DNA from: Alkalibacillus flavidus
GTDB lineage: Bacteria > Bacillota > Bacilli > Bacillales > Alkalibacillaceae
Direction: 5' to 3'
Length of the DNA: 64,000 bases
NCBI RefSeq assembly: GCF_040545925.1
Contig: NZ_JBEPMX010000009.1
Span: forward strand, 1 to 64,000
This document shows, in pieces, positions 34,674 to 43,849 of the stretch (the first letter of the stretch is position 1; every line of letters begins with the position of its first letter). The position numbers and the translations under genes were made by a program. Below the pieces are notes generated by a model. It saw only the letters and a list, made by a program, of their open reading frames with translations, had not been told where the DNA came from and made no database searches.

Positions 34674-35891
34674 TTAATCAAGTACGCGTACTTGAACAGA
34701 TCTTCTGCCCCAGCGATAAGCATCAGACGTTGAGTTTGTTAAAATATCAATCTTACGTCCATTGATCGCGCCACCTGTATCAAGTGCGATCGCTTTAAAT
34801 GAACCTGATGGATATTTCACTTCAACCGTTGAATATAACGGAATGACACTTGGGTCAACAGCAATGACACGCATACCGTTATAATAAATCGTATTACGAA
34901 CATCAACACCTGTCGCGGTTATTCCTGAACAACCTGAACAATCCGCTGTATATTTCGTTGCAGTAAAGGTCTGGAACCCGCCAGAAGAAGATGATGAAGA
35001 CGCTAACTGTACTTGTTGTGATTTCGTTCCTTCTGCCACAACACGATTTTCGCTCTCTTCAACAACTTTTTCGTCAACTAATTCACGCGAAACTTCTTCG
35101 CCGTTTTCTTTCGTAATCTTATATTCTTCTACTTTTTTACCTTCTTGACCTGATTGAACGACTTTACTTTCACCGCGCATCATAGAATCGTCTTCACGCG
35201 TTTCTGTTTCATATGGCACATCTTTTTCAACTGTTTCATATTCTGTTGATACGCGAACGATTTCGATCGAACGATTGTCTTTGATTTTCTGAGTTGGTTC
35301 CACATTAATACGGTCGTTGTCGTCTAGCTTAATATCTTGTTCGGCTAATAGTTTCTGAACCGTTTTATTCGGTTCCATGACCGTCTTTGTTTCACCGCCG
35401 TCGTTAATCGTGACTTCAACTGCTCGGTCGATCGCAATGTGCATATTGTTCTCGATTCGATCCGATTCATCGACTGTCATTCGATCATGCTGCGATAATT
35501 CAATGTCTTGGTCATTTAAAAATGCTTGTACGGTATCTTCAGTTGTATAGTATTCACTAGTTTCATTATTTATTGTAACGTGGACTTGATCTGTTTCGTT
35601 ATACGTAATTTGCATTCCTTCTTCTACAGATGCGTTTAATGAACGCGATAACTCGTCATGTTTACCGACTTCAATGTCTAATTCAGCCATTAAGTCTTCC
35701 ACTGTTTCAGCAGTCGTGACAACAGTCTCTTCCTCACCGTTGATTGAAACAGTCACTTCGGCTTTCATAGAATCAGAGATAAACATGGCAACTGAGAAAA
35801 AGGCAACAACTACTGCTAAAAACATGATTGTCATGCTTTTTGGCGTTGTGAAGCGCTTCACACTTCCATTTGCCTGTTCAATACTTGCCAT
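34674..35891 (-). CDS. yabE: YabE, cell-wall protein with ubiquitin-like, G5 and 3D domains
   Basis: Secreted or membrane-anchored cell-wall protein related to resuscitation-promoting/stationary-phase survival factors; a muralytic role is likely. The 405-residue protein has an N-terminal membrane segment (about residues 20-40), three DUF348 (ubiquitin-like) repeats (about 48-205), a G5 domain (about 210-290) and a C-terminal 3D domain with the catalytic-type aspartates in LDTGGAINGRKIDI. Start ATG 35891 follows AAGGAGG. A consensus sigma-A promoter lies just upstream. Confidence 0.93.
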   Translation of the reverse strand: MASIEQANGSVKRFTTPKSMTIMFLAVVVAFFSVAMFISDSMKAEVTVSINGEEETVVTTAETVEDLMAELDIEVGKHDELSRSLNASVEEGMQITYNETDQVHVTINNETSEYYTTEDTVQAFLNDQDIELSQHDRMTVDESDRIENNMHIAIDRAVEVTINDGGETKTVMEPNKTVQKLLAEQDIKLDDNDRINVEPTQKIKDNRSIEIVRVSTEYETVEKDVPYETETREDDSMMRGESKVVQSGQEGKKVEEYKITKENGEEVSRELVDEKVVEESENRVVAEGTKSQQVQLASSSSSSGGFQTFTATKYTADCSGCSGITATGVDVRNTIYYNGMRVIAVDPSVIPLYSTVEVKYPSGSFKAIALDTGGAINGRKIDILTNSTSDAYRWGRRSVQVRVLD

Positions 35892-35917
35892 AACATATGC
35901 CTCCTTGTACGCAATCG

Positions 35918-35946
35918 ATTATAGGCACCCCACACCTATAAGTCAA
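35918..35946 (-). promoter_or_regulatory. yabE promoter (sigma-A)
   Basis: TTGACT (35941-35946), 17 bases, TATAAT (35918-35923) on the minus strand, about 27 bases before the yabE start. Confidence 0.8.
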
Positions 35947-36093
35947 CTAAAAACGTTTCAACAGAATATTACATCTTGATGACAAAGTTTGATAGTTTTT
36001 GACAAACGCGTTTGTTCCTAGGTTCAACAACATCATCGCCAATGCTAACCGTTTTTATACGTACAGGGTAACACTAGTCTATGACACGTCAGG

Positions 36094-36861
36094 TTAATCA
36101 ATGCCAAATAACGTTTTGGCGTTACGATTTGTGATTTTTTCTACATCTTCTATTGCCATATCATTTAACTCAGCAATTTTTTCAGCAACGAGTTTTACAT
36201 AAGCTGGTTCATTTCGTTTCCCGCGATTAGGATGAGGCGCTAAAAATGGACAATCTGTTTCGATTAACAATTTATCCATTGGGACCTCTTGTGCGACGAC
36301 TTTCGGATCGGTCGCGTTTTTAAATGTGACCGGGCCACCTAACGAAATATGAAACCCTAAATCTAAACATTCTTTCGCATACGATACATCGTCGTTATAA
36401 CAATGCATAATACCGCCGACATCGCCTGCTTGTTCTTCTTTTAAAATCTCCACAATATCCTCTGTCGCTTCACGATTGTGAATAATAATCGGCATGTTCA
36501 CACGCTTCGCTAAAGCAATTTGATTACGGAACACGTCTTTTTGCACGTCTTTCGGTGACTTGTCCCAATGGTAATCTAAGCCCATCTCACCAATGGCGAC
36601 GACTTTTTCGTGCGCACTTAATTCTTCAATCCATTGTAAATCCTCATCTTGCATATCAATCGCATCAACAGGATGCCAACCAACTGCTGCATAAATAAAA
36701 TCATATTGTTCAGCAATTTCGATAGCAAGCGGTATCGTTTTTCGGTCAAACCCAACGACAACCATGTGGGTGACCCCTTCGTCTAATGCGCGTTGAATCA
36801 CCTCATCACGATCATCCATAAATTGATCAGCATTCAAGTGTACATGTGTATCGAATAACAT
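36094..36861 (-). CDS. tatD: TatD-family metal-dependent deoxyribonuclease
   Basis: Amidohydrolase-fold 3'-5' exonuclease, formerly YabD; the family acts in DNA repair and turnover. The 255-residue protein has the metal motif FDTHVHLN at the start, the HNREATEDIV and GIMHCYN histidines, and ETDCPFLAP. Start is ATG 36861 after AGGAG; a GTG three codons earlier is too close to that site. It follows metG as in B. subtilis. Confidence 0.95.
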   Translation of the reverse strand: MLFDTHVHLNADQFMDDRDEVIQRALDEGVTHMVVVGFDRKTIPLAIEIAEQYDFIYAAVGWHPVDAIDMQDEDLQWIEELSAHEKVVAIGEMGLDYHWDKSPKDVQKDVFRNQIALAKRVNMPIIIHNREATEDIVEILKEEQAGDVGGIMHCYNDDVSYAKECLDLGFHISLGGPVTFKNATDPKVVAQEVPMDKLLIETDCPFLAPHPNRGKRNEPAYVKLVAEKIAELNDMAIEDVEKITNRNAKTLFGID

Positions 36862-36888
36862 CGTGTTCACACTCCTTTTATCGACGTG

Positions 36889-36915
36889 AAAAAGGGACGA
36901 CAGACGCCCCTTTTT
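36889..36915 (-). terminator. Terminator after metG
   Basis: AAAAAGGGG/CCCTTTTT stem on the minus strand between metG and tatD. The T-run is mostly inside the stem. Confidence 0.6.
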
Positions 36916-36924
36916 CTTTATACA

Positions 36925-38886
36925 TTAATTAATTTGTGTTCCATTTGGTAACGTTTGGTCAATCGTCGCTAGACTTAAACGACCATCATCGTCTTCGCCA
37001 GCTAAGATCATACCTTCTGACAATTCGCCACGTAGTTTAGCTGGTTTTAAGTTACTCACACAGATGACTTTCTTACCGAGTAAATCATCTGGTGAATATG
37101 TTTCAGCAATACCCGAGACAACTTGACGCTTTTCATAGCCTAAATCGAGTTGAATCTTCAGTAATTTATCCGTTTTCGGGACAGGCTCTGCATGAATGAC
37201 TTCAGCGACACGGAAGTCAACTTTAAAGAAATCATCGATCGTAATCTCATTCGACGATTCTTCTTCGTTTTCTTCTTGCTCTTCTGTTTGTTTCGGTGCA
37301 TTTTTCGTCATCATATCGACGATTGCTTGCACCTCTTCATCTGTATCCAAACGAGGGAAAATCGGCTGACCTTTTTTCACGACTTGCGCGTTTTGAATCA
37401 GGTCATGCTGCGCGATGCTATCCCACGTTTGTAACGTTTCATCTTGCAACCCTAACTGTTCAAACATATTTTGTGGTGTTGACGTTAAATAAGGTTGAAG
37501 CATAATCGCGATTTTACGTAATGACTCGACTAAGTGGGCCATGACATTGCCTAGGCGATCACGTTGTGCGTCATCTTTCGCTAATACCCATGGTTCGTTT
37601 TCATCAATATATTTATTCGTGCGGCTAATAAACTGCCATAATGTCGATAACGCGACAGAGAACTCCATCTTATCCATCGCTTCTTCGACTTTTTGTTTCG
37701 TTTCTTCCGCCGATGCCATTAAGTCTTTATCATAATCTGTTTCATTTAACTTGATCGCTGGAACTTGACCATCAAAGTATTTGTTAATCATTGCGACCGT
37801 TCGATTTAATAAGTTACCTAAGTCATTCGCTAAATCGTAATTAGAACGCTCAACGAATGCTTCTGGCGTGAAAACACCGTCCGAACCAAACGGGACTTCA
37901 CGTAATAAATAATAACGTAGTGAATCTAATCCGTAACGATCAATTAAATCGACTGGGTCGACGACGTTTCCTTTAGACTTCGACATTTTGCCATCTTTCA
38001 TGAGTAACCAACCGTGCGCGAATACTTTTTTCGGCAATGGTAAATCAAGTGCCATGAGCATGATCGGCCAATAAATCGTATGGAAACGGACAATTTCTTT
38101 ACCGACTAAGTGAACGTCAGCTGGCCAATATTTTTGGTAACGTTCGTCATTTTCTGTTCCATAACCGAGCGCTGTAATGTAGTTCGTTAACGCATCGATC
38201 CATACATAAATAACGTGCTTAGGATCACCAGGCACTTTAATACCCCAATCAAATGTTGTACGTGATACCGCTAAATCTTCTAAGCCCGGTTCAATAAAGT
38301 TACTTAACATTTCATTTTTACGCGATTCTGGTTGAATGAAGCCAGGATTATCGTCGTAAAACTGCACGAGACGGTCCACGTATTTACTCATTTTGAAGAA
38401 ATACGATTCTTCTTTTACTTTCTCAACTGGACGACCGCAGTCTGGGCAATTACCATCTTCTAATTGACGATCCGTAAAGAATGATTCACACGGCGTACAA
38501 TACCAACCCTCATATTCATCGAGATAAATGTCCCCTTGCTGGAGGAGCTGATCAAAAATTTTCTCCACGATTGCTTTGTGACGATCTTCCGTTGTACGAA
38601 TGAAATCGTCATGCGAAATATCAAGCTTATCCCACAAGTATTGAATACCACTGACGATATCATCCACATACTCTTTAGGTGACACACCATCTTCTTCCGC
38701 TTTGCGTTGAATCTTTTGCCCGTGTTCATCTGTTCCGGTTAAGTACATGACGTCGTAGCCTCTTAACCGCTTATATCGAGCCATAGCGTCACCCGCAACA
38801 GTCGTATACGCATGCCCAATATGTAAATTACCACTCGGATAATAGATCGGTGTTGTAATATAAAACGTATTCTTCTCCTCTGGCAT
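36925..38886 (-). CDS. metG: Methionyl-tRNA synthetase
   Basis: Class I synthetase charging initiator and elongator tRNA-Met. The 653-residue protein has HIGH at residues 22-25, a zinc-binding insertion with C-X2-C pairs (CTPCES, CPDCGR), KMSKSKG near residue 300, the anticodon-binding helical domain, and a C-terminal EMAPII/CsaA-like tRNA-binding domain after an acidic linker. Start ATG 38886 follows AGGAGG. The leader between it and abrB is only 257 bases and shows no T-box that I can recognise. Confidence 0.97.
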   Translation of the reverse strand: MPEEKNTFYITTPIYYPSGNLHIGHAYTTVAGDAMARYKRLRGYDVMYLTGTDEHGQKIQRKAEEDGVSPKEYVDDIVSGIQYLWDKLDISHDDFIRTTEDRHKAIVEKIFDQLLQQGDIYLDEYEGWYCTPCESFFTDRQLEDGNCPDCGRPVEKVKEESYFFKMSKYVDRLVQFYDDNPGFIQPESRKNEMLSNFIEPGLEDLAVSRTTFDWGIKVPGDPKHVIYVWIDALTNYITALGYGTENDERYQKYWPADVHLVGKEIVRFHTIYWPIMLMALDLPLPKKVFAHGWLLMKDGKMSKSKGNVVDPVDLIDRYGLDSLRYYLLREVPFGSDGVFTPEAFVERSNYDLANDLGNLLNRTVAMINKYFDGQVPAIKLNETDYDKDLMASAEETKQKVEEAMDKMEFSVALSTLWQFISRTNKYIDENEPWVLAKDDAQRDRLGNVMAHLVESLRKIAIMLQPYLTSTPQNMFEQLGLQDETLQTWDSIAQHDLIQNAQVVKKGQPIFPRLDTDEEVQAIVDMMTKNAPKQTEEQEENEEESSNEITIDDFFKVDFRVAEVIHAEPVPKTDKLLKIQLDLGYEKRQVVSGIAETYSPDDLLGKKVICVSNLKPAKLRGELSEGMILAGEDDDGRLSLATIDQTLPNGTQIN

Positions 38887-39068
38887 CTATAAACCTCCTA
38901 CACTTCTGTTCCATTATAATTATACTCAGTTATGTTCTATTGTAACGATTTAGCGCGTTGATTTCCATTGTTTTTCATTGTTCATCATTTTTCAAGCCCT
39001 TTCATCTTGACCAATCATGTATGTTGTTTAAAAATGAAACACTTTGTTAGGAATTGCCTTTTAATTAA

Positions 39069-39097
39069 TTGACTATACATACAAAGAGTGGTAAATT
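39069..39097 (+). promoter_or_regulatory. abrB promoter (sigma-A)
   Basis: TTGACT (39069-39074), 17 bases, TAAATT (39092-39097) on the plus strand, about 47 bases before abrB. I did not find a clear Spo0A box here, although B. subtilis abrB is repressed by Spo0A-P. Confidence 0.55.
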
Positions 39098-39143
39098 TAG
39101 TCTTGAAAGATAGCGAAACTATGATCAAGAGGGGAGAAACAAA

Positions 39144-39416
39144 ATGAAATCAACAGGTATTGTAAGAAAAGTCGACGAATTAGGCCGAGTGGTTATCCCT
39201 ATTGAACTTCGTCGTACACTAGACATCAACGTGAAAGACGCACTAGAAATTTACGTTGACGACGATCAAATCGTCCTTAAGAAATACCAACCAAACATGG
39301 CGTGCCAAATTACTGGCGAAGTTTCAAACGACAACATTACCGTTGGCGACGGAAACATCGTGCTTAGTAAAGAAGGCGCTCAACAGCTGATTGATGAAAT
39401 TCAAAAGAAAATGTAA
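39144..39416 (+). CDS. abrB: Transition-state regulator AbrB
   Basis: DNA-binding protein that represses post-exponential genes such as spoVG during growth. The 90-residue protein has the N-terminal swapped-hairpin domain (MKSTGIVRKVDELGRVVIP, residues 1-50) and a short C-terminal dimerisation part. Start ATG 39144 follows GAGGGGA. It is divergent from metG and convergent with rsmI. The AT-rich region upstream of spoVG at 29480-29530 is a possible target. Confidence 0.96.
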   Translation: MKSTGIVRKVDELGRVVIPIELRRTLDINVKDALEIYVDDDQIVLKKYQPNMACQITGEVSNDNITVGDGNIVLSKEGAQQLIDEIQKKM

Positions 39417-39432
39417 TGACATTCAATCGATG

Positions 39433-39467
39433 AAGCGGGGATGACTATTCCCCGCTTTATTTGTTTT
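39433..39467 (+). terminator. Terminator after abrB (convergent with rsmI)
   Basis: AAGCGGGGA/TCCCCGCTT stem with TTATTTGTTTTT after it on the plus strand. It lies between two convergent genes and may serve both. Confidence 0.85.
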
Positions 39468-40348
39468 TACGACTCGTGATAAGCGTCATACACGTCACGA
39501 CTCGGAACACCTCGATCTTCAGCTACCTTTTTAACCGCTGCTTTCGTTTTGATACCTTCATTCGCTTTATAGTAATCAACATGTTCAATAATTGTCCACG
39601 AATCCCACCATCGTTCAATTTCTTGGTTGTCCAGATCGGCTGGTTCAACAGTGATGCAAAATTCACCACGTATTGTAGCATCATTAGACTCCACCCATTC
39701 ATAGACCTCACGAATCGTCCCTGAAACATACTCTTCGAACGTTTTCGTTAACTCTCTTGCCAGTGTAACCCGACGCGTTTCATCATAAACATCCGCCATA
39801 CGCTTAACGGTTTGTTTTACACGATAAGGCGACTCATAAAACACTAACGTATGTCCCGTTTGATCTAACGCTTCAAGTCGTTTCCGCATATCTTGTTCCT
39901 TTTTCGGTAAGAACCCTGCAAACGTAAAGCTATCTGTCGGCAAACCTGATGCGACTAAAGCTGTTAACGCCGCATTCGCCCCTGGTAACGCGACAACATG
40001 CAACCCTTCTTCGCGTGCATCACGCACCAACGTATAGCCAGGATCTGATATAAGGGGCATGCCGGCATCACTAACTAGCGCTATCGATTTTCCTTCACGT
40101 AAATCCGCTAACAAACTGGCTCGTTTTGCTTCATCACTATGCTCATGAAAACTCACTAACGCTCCGTCTATATCGAAATGATTTAACAACTTCTTCGTCT
40201 GCCGTGTATCTTCACAAGCAATCAAATCGACTTGGTGAAGCACATTCACAGCTCGAAACGTCATATCATCTAAATTGCCAATCGGTGTTGGGACGATATA
40301 TAAGGTCGGAACTACTTCTTTTGAAAAACTTTTTTGACGTTGAACCAT
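39467..40348 (-). CDS. rsmI: 16S rRNA (cytidine 1402-2'-O)-methyltransferase
   Basis: Tetrapyrrole-methylase-family enzyme (YabC's neighbour group, formerly YraL-like) that methylates C1402 in the decoding centre. The 293-residue protein has LYIVPTPIGNLDDMTFRA, EDTRQTKKLL and VSDAGMPLISDPG. The ATG at 40348 is preferred (ten bases after AAAGGA); a GTG two codons upstream is possible. It is 16 bases downstream of yabB; yazA (GIY-YIG), found between them in B. subtilis, is absent. Confidence 0.94.
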   Translation of the reverse strand: MVQRQKSFSKEVVPTLYIVPTPIGNLDDMTFRAVNVLHQVDLIACEDTRQTKKLLNHFDIDGALVSFHEHSDEAKRASLLADLREGKSIALVSDAGMPLISDPGYTLVRDAREEGLHVVALPGANAALTALVASGLPTDSFTFAGFLPKKEQDMRKRLEALDQTGHTLVFYESPYRVKQTVKRMADVYDETRRVTLARELTKTFEEYVSGTIREVYEWVESNDATIRGEFCITVEPADLDNQEIERWWDSWTIIEHVDYYKANEGIKTKAAVKKVAEDRGVPSRDVYDAYHES

Positions 40349-40364
40349 TGCCACACATTCCTTT

Positions 40365-41102
40365 CTACCCGTGCAAAATCGCCTTCATCGCATCCGTGTA
40401 ATCACCATTTTCTTGATGAATATAAAACGGTGGTTCGACTTTGATATCCGGCTTTCCATCTTTTAAAAATTCAATGAGCACCATCGTCGCATCGCGATCA
40501 GGTTTCGCATAAACAAACTTCAATCGTTTGATCGCTAATTTGTACGTTTCGGCTAGTGTCATGATCTCAGTTAACCGATTCGGACGATGTACGATAGACA
40601 CCTTACCACCTGATTTCACTGTGCGACTACACGCTTGTAATACATCACTTAGTCCGCCGTATACTTCGTGGCGCGCAATGGTTAAATGCTCGTTTTGATT
40701 TTGTTTATCTTTTGATTCTGTCTTGAAATAGGGTGGATTACACGTGACGACATCGAACTGTTGATTGTACTGTTTCGATACGTCACGGATATCACCGTGG
40801 ACCATCTCAAGTTGGTCTTCTAGCTGATTCAGCTTGACATTTCGCACGGCCATATCATAAAGGCGCTCTTGGATTTCGACACCATAGATCGATGCATTCG
40901 AACGCTTGGATAAGTACAACGGAATAACACCGTTTCCTGTGCACAAATCCATCACACGCCCTCGCTTCACTGGTAAATATGTAAAATCAGCTAACAACAC
41001 GGCGTCAGCTGAAAAAGCGAAAGCAGACGGACTTTGGATCACTTGACGTTCATCGTCCGTAAATAAATAATCAATTCGTTCATCGCCTTTTAATTCTACC
41101 AT
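40365..41102 (-). CDS. yabB: YabB, TrmN6-type tRNA (adenine 37-N6)-methyltransferase
   Basis: SAM-dependent methyltransferase; homologues methylate adenine 37 of tRNA-Val. The 245-residue protein shows SAM motif I VMDLCTGNGVIPLYL and the catalytic VTCNPPYF typical of N6-adenine enzymes. The start is ATG 41102 (MVELKGDERIDYL), seven bases after AGAGGAAG; the frame is open 18 codons upstream. Target specificity is inferred. Confidence 0.9.
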   Translation of the reverse strand: MVELKGDERIDYLFTDDERQVIQSPSAFAFSADAVLLADFTYLPVKRGRVMDLCTGNGVIPLYLSKRSNASIYGVEIQERLYDMAVRNVKLNQLEDQLEMVHGDIRDVSKQYNQQFDVVTCNPPYFKTESKDKQNQNEHLTIARHEVYGGLSDVLQACSRTVKSGGKVSIVHRPNRLTEIMTLAETYKLAIKRLKFVYAKPDRDATMVLIEFLKDGKPDIKVEPPFYIHQENGDYTDAMKAILHG

Positions 41103-41151
41103 ACAGCCGCTTCCTCTCCTGAGATGATCTCTACATTCTATCCTTACAGTA

Positions 41152-41186
41152 AACATCCTTTACTACAAATAGCAGTAAAGGATGTT
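41152..41186 (-). terminator. Strong hairpin after yabA
   Basis: A perfect 13-base stem (AACATCCTTTACT/AGTAAAGGATGTT) with a 9-base loop, 16 bases after the yabA stop. The sequence after it on the minus strand is TACTG, so there is little T-run; it could be a terminator or an mRNA-stabilising/attenuating hairpin. Confidence 0.6.
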
Positions 41187-41201
41187 CGATGTAAGAGCTA
41201 T

Positions 41202-41534
41202 TTAATTAAAAAACTTCAAACAAAACATGCAATCTTCTTCTTCTCGTGGTGTTCCGAAATAGACGTGACAAATATGGAAGCCTTCTTCATAAATACGTGC
41301 TAAATTATCATACCCTTCACCAACACGTTTCGCTGCTTTATGTTCATGTTTCGCCGGTTCATCTTGCGTCAAATCTTCCACACGTTGACGCAAATGATGA
41401 TTCTCATGCGACAACTGGTGATTCTCTTCCATCAATTGCACAAGATCACTTTTCAACAACGAAAAATCTTGCTGTAATTCTTGAAACTGTTTTTCCAAAT
41501 GCGAAAAACGGTTCAACACTTCCTTTTTGTTCAC
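41202..41534 (-). CDS. yabA: Replication initiation control protein YabA
   Basis: Negative regulator of initiation that binds DnaA and DnaN. The 110-residue protein has an N-terminal coiled coil (about residues 1-60, tetramerisation) and a C-terminal zinc domain (EGYDNLARIYEEGFHICHVYFG and DCMFC). The start is GTG 41534, five bases after GAGGTGG; the open frame extends 16 codons further, across the Shine-Dalgarno sequence. Close to B. subtilis in length. Confidence 0.94.
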   Translation of the reverse strand: MNKKEVLNRFSHLEKQFQELQQDFSLLKSDLVQLMEENHQLSHENHHLRQRVEDLTQDEPAKHEHKAAKRVGEGYDNLARIYEEGFHICHVYFGTPREEEDCMFCLKFFN

Positions 41535-41547
41535 AACATCCACCTCA

Positions 41548-42375
41548 TTACTCTGTTGCTGACACTTTAAGCGCACCTTCATCGATCAATTCATCAACAG
41601 TATACTCAACCGTGCGCTCTAATTCACTTAATTCAACTTGCACAAGACGTTCTAACATATTTAACCCAACGACTTTTCCTTCACCGTTAGATGTCGTTAA
41701 ACTTTCGCCAATGTCCGGAAGTTCTTGTTTCGCTTCTTCGTACATATCGTTTTCATACTTTAAGCAACACATGAGTCGGCCACATAGACCTGAGATCTTC
41801 GCTGGATTTAGCGATAAGTTTTGGTCCTTTGCCATTTTAATCGACACTGGTTCAAAATCTCCTAAGAACGTAGAACAACAAAGCATACGTCCGCACGGTC
41901 CAATGCCGCCTAGCATTTTTGCTTCATCACGCACGCCGATTTGACGCAATTCAATACGTGTTCTAAACACAGATGCTAAATCTTTCACTAAATGACGGAA
42001 ATCCACGCGACCTTCCGCTGTAAAATAAAAAATGATTTTATTTCGGTCAAACGTGTACTCTGCATCAACTAAATTCATATCTAATTGATGCTCTTTTATT
42101 TTATCTTTACAAACCGAAACAGCTTCTTTCGTCATGTCATTATTCTCAGAAACCGTTAATTTATCTTTATCATCCGCCACGCGAATAACCTTCTTAAGCG
42201 GTAACACGACATCTTCTTCATCCACTTGACGATTGGAAATCACGACACGGCCAAACTCAATACCACGTGACGTTTCAACAATAACGTAATCATCTGTCGT
42301 TAATGATAAATCGCCTGGATCAAAATAATATATTTTACCCACTTGTTTAAAGCGGACACCGATAATTTCTATCAC
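41548..42375 (-). CDS. ricT: RicT (YaaT), PSP1-domain subunit of the RNase Y specificity complex
   Basis: Forms the Fe-S-containing Y-complex with RicA and RicF, which guides RNase Y mRNA maturation and affects the Spo0A phosphorelay. The 275-residue protein has the PSP1 domain with the cysteine-rich core GGIGPCGRMLCC and ISGLCGRLMCCLKYE. It starts with GTG at 42375, seven bases after GAGGTG. It lies 13 bases before yabA and six after holB. Confidence 0.95.
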   Translation of the reverse strand: MIEIIGVRFKQVGKIYYFDPGDLSLTTDDYVIVETSRGIEFGRVVISNRQVDEEDVVLPLKKVIRVADDKDKLTVSENNDMTKEAVSVCKDKIKEHQLDMNLVDAEYTFDRNKIIFYFTAEGRVDFRHLVKDLASVFRTRIELRQIGVRDEAKMLGGIGPCGRMLCCSTFLGDFEPVSIKMAKDQNLSLNPAKISGLCGRLMCCLKYENDMYEEAKQELPDIGESLTTSNGEGKVVGLNMLERLVQVELSELERTVEYTVDELIDEGALKVSATE

Positions 42376-42381
42376 ACTCTA

Positions 42382-43374
42382 TCACCTCTGCAATTGAAGG
42401 ACTAAATGTTCCATTGCAAGTGTATTGTGAACGTTATAGGCTATTTTACGCTTCGTTTGAAGCAATTCATATACACACGCCTTAGTCTCTTGTAATGATA
42501 CGGTATATTGAAATTGTTTTAACCGATCCGTTTGGTCAATTAAAACAATACGATCTTGTCGGCCTAAATGATAGGACATCAAGTCTTGATACCACAGTAG
42601 TAACAAGTCTATACCTAACTCATGCTGGTGGCGCTCCTGAAAATGTTGTAGCCACACTTGATGGAGAAACAGATATCCTTCTTCTTTAGGATTCATGACT
42701 TTATCTATTAATTGTATCACTATCTTTCGAGCTTCGGCAAACCAGCTATCTTGGTTATATGTTTCCACATCAGCCAGATCAAAATTCAACGCCGCAAACA
42801 TTTTCGCCGTCGTTTCGGGAATACCTTGTTCGACAAACTGTTGATACAAATCGTCGTCGTTTAAAGCATGAAACTGAATACGCTGACAACGAGATAAAAT
42901 CGTATTCAATACCGACCCAACATTTTCGGTCATTAAAATCGCGACCGTCTGTTGACTCGGCTCTTCTAAAAATTTCAACAACCGATTAGCGGCGTTCGTT
43001 GTCATTTTATCAGCTTCAGACAAAATATAAATTTTTTGATTCGATTCCAACCCTGTATATGTGAATTCTTTTTGTAAAAACTCAATTTGGTCTTTTTTAA
43101 TCGACTGACCGTCTGGCTCAATCCAGTGGACATCAGGGTGATTACCTGATTGAATTCGTTTACACGAACGACAGCTACCACACGGTTCACTCGATTGCGG
43201 GTCAGCCGATTCACAAAAATAGCGCATAGCAAATAAAAGACTGGCGTTTTGTTTGCCAGTCCCTTTAGGCCCATGAAACAAATAAGCATGAGCCATTCTA
43301 TTTTTGACAATACTGTTTTGGAGCATACGTGTTGCAACGGGTTGAACATCTCGCAATTGTTCCCACGTTTCCAT
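42382..43374 (-). CDS. holB: DNA polymerase III delta' subunit
   Basis: Clamp-loader subunit that opens the sliding clamp with DnaX and HolA. The 330-residue protein has a degenerate P-loop GPKGTGKQ, the zinc cysteines CGSCRSCKRIQSGNHPD, the sensor-like LLKFLEEP and ILSRCQRI. The start is ambiguous between ATG 43374, eight bases after AGGA, and ATG 43383; I prefer the former. It resembles DnaX at 49067 in its N-terminal half. Confidence 0.93.
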   Translation of the reverse strand: METWEQLRDVQPVATRMLQNSIVKNRMAHAYLFHGPKGTGKQNASLLFAMRYFCESADPQSSEPCGSCRSCKRIQSGNHPDVHWIEPDGQSIKKDQIEFLQKEFTYTGLESNQKIYILSEADKMTTNAANRLLKFLEEPSQQTVAILMTENVGSVLNTILSRCQRIQFHALNDDDLYQQFVEQGIPETTAKMFAALNFDLADVETYNQDSWFAEARKIVIQLIDKVMNPKEEGYLFLHQVWLQHFQERHQHELGIDLLLLWYQDLMSYHLGRQDRIVLIDQTDRLKQFQYTVSLQETKACVYELLQTKRKIAYNVHNTLAMEHLVLQLQR

Positions 43375-43393
43375 TTTGGTCATCCTGTTCTAT

Positions 43394-43834
43394 TTATGCG
43401 TATAAATTCATCAATAAACCTTTAATTTCACCGATAACATCTAAGACATCGATCGAGTCTTTTTCTTGATCTAACACATCGTCGGTTAGTTGAACTAGCT
43501 TTTCATCGACTTGTTTAACGAGTGATAAGGTCTGATTACCCCCGTTAAGGTCCCATTTCCGAGACTGTTCTAATTCCAACCCATAGTTCGTCGCCTCTTG
43601 AATGAATTGGCGAACCATTCGTTTATATTTTCCCAAGTCAGGGAATGAGCGAAACTTCGCTACTTTCTCCCCTTGCTTTGTTAAGTCGCCTAACAGACGG
43701 TTAAGCTCCGTTTCTTTCATCTTCTGTGACTCTTGTCCGACGACACTTTGAAACGAGGCTTTCGTATTCAGCTGTTTCGGTTGTTTTTGTTGCGTCGCCT
43801 CTAGCTGCGCACGCATTTCTTGAGTTACTTTCAC
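43394..43834 (-). CDS. yaaR: YaaR family protein (DUF327)
   Basis: A 146-residue, mostly helical, Lys/Gln/Glu-rich protein of the YaaR/DUF327 family, function unknown. The conserved part is in the second half (FPDLGKYKRMVRQFIQEA, and the C-terminal VLDVIGEIKGLLMNLYA). It begins with GTG at 43834, six bases after AGGAGTGA. Its place between darA and holB is conserved in Bacillus. Confidence 0.9.
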   Translation of the reverse strand: MKVTQEMRAQLEATQQKQPKQLNTKASFQSVVGQESQKMKETELNRLLGDLTKQGEKVAKFRSFPDLGKYKRMVRQFIQEATNYGLELEQSRKWDLNGGNQTLSLVKQVDEKLVQLTDDVLDQEKDSIDVLDVIGEIKGLLMNLYA

Positions 43835-43849
43835 AATGAGTCACTCCTA

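Noticed and set aside
38887..39143. Possible T-box leader of metG
   Set aside because: The gap is short, shared with the divergent abrB promoter, and I could not find the T-box consensus or a specifier/antiterminator pair.
41246..41944. A 232-codon plus-strand frame opposite yabA/ricT
   Set aside because: It crosses two well-supported minus-strand genes and has no homology I recognise.
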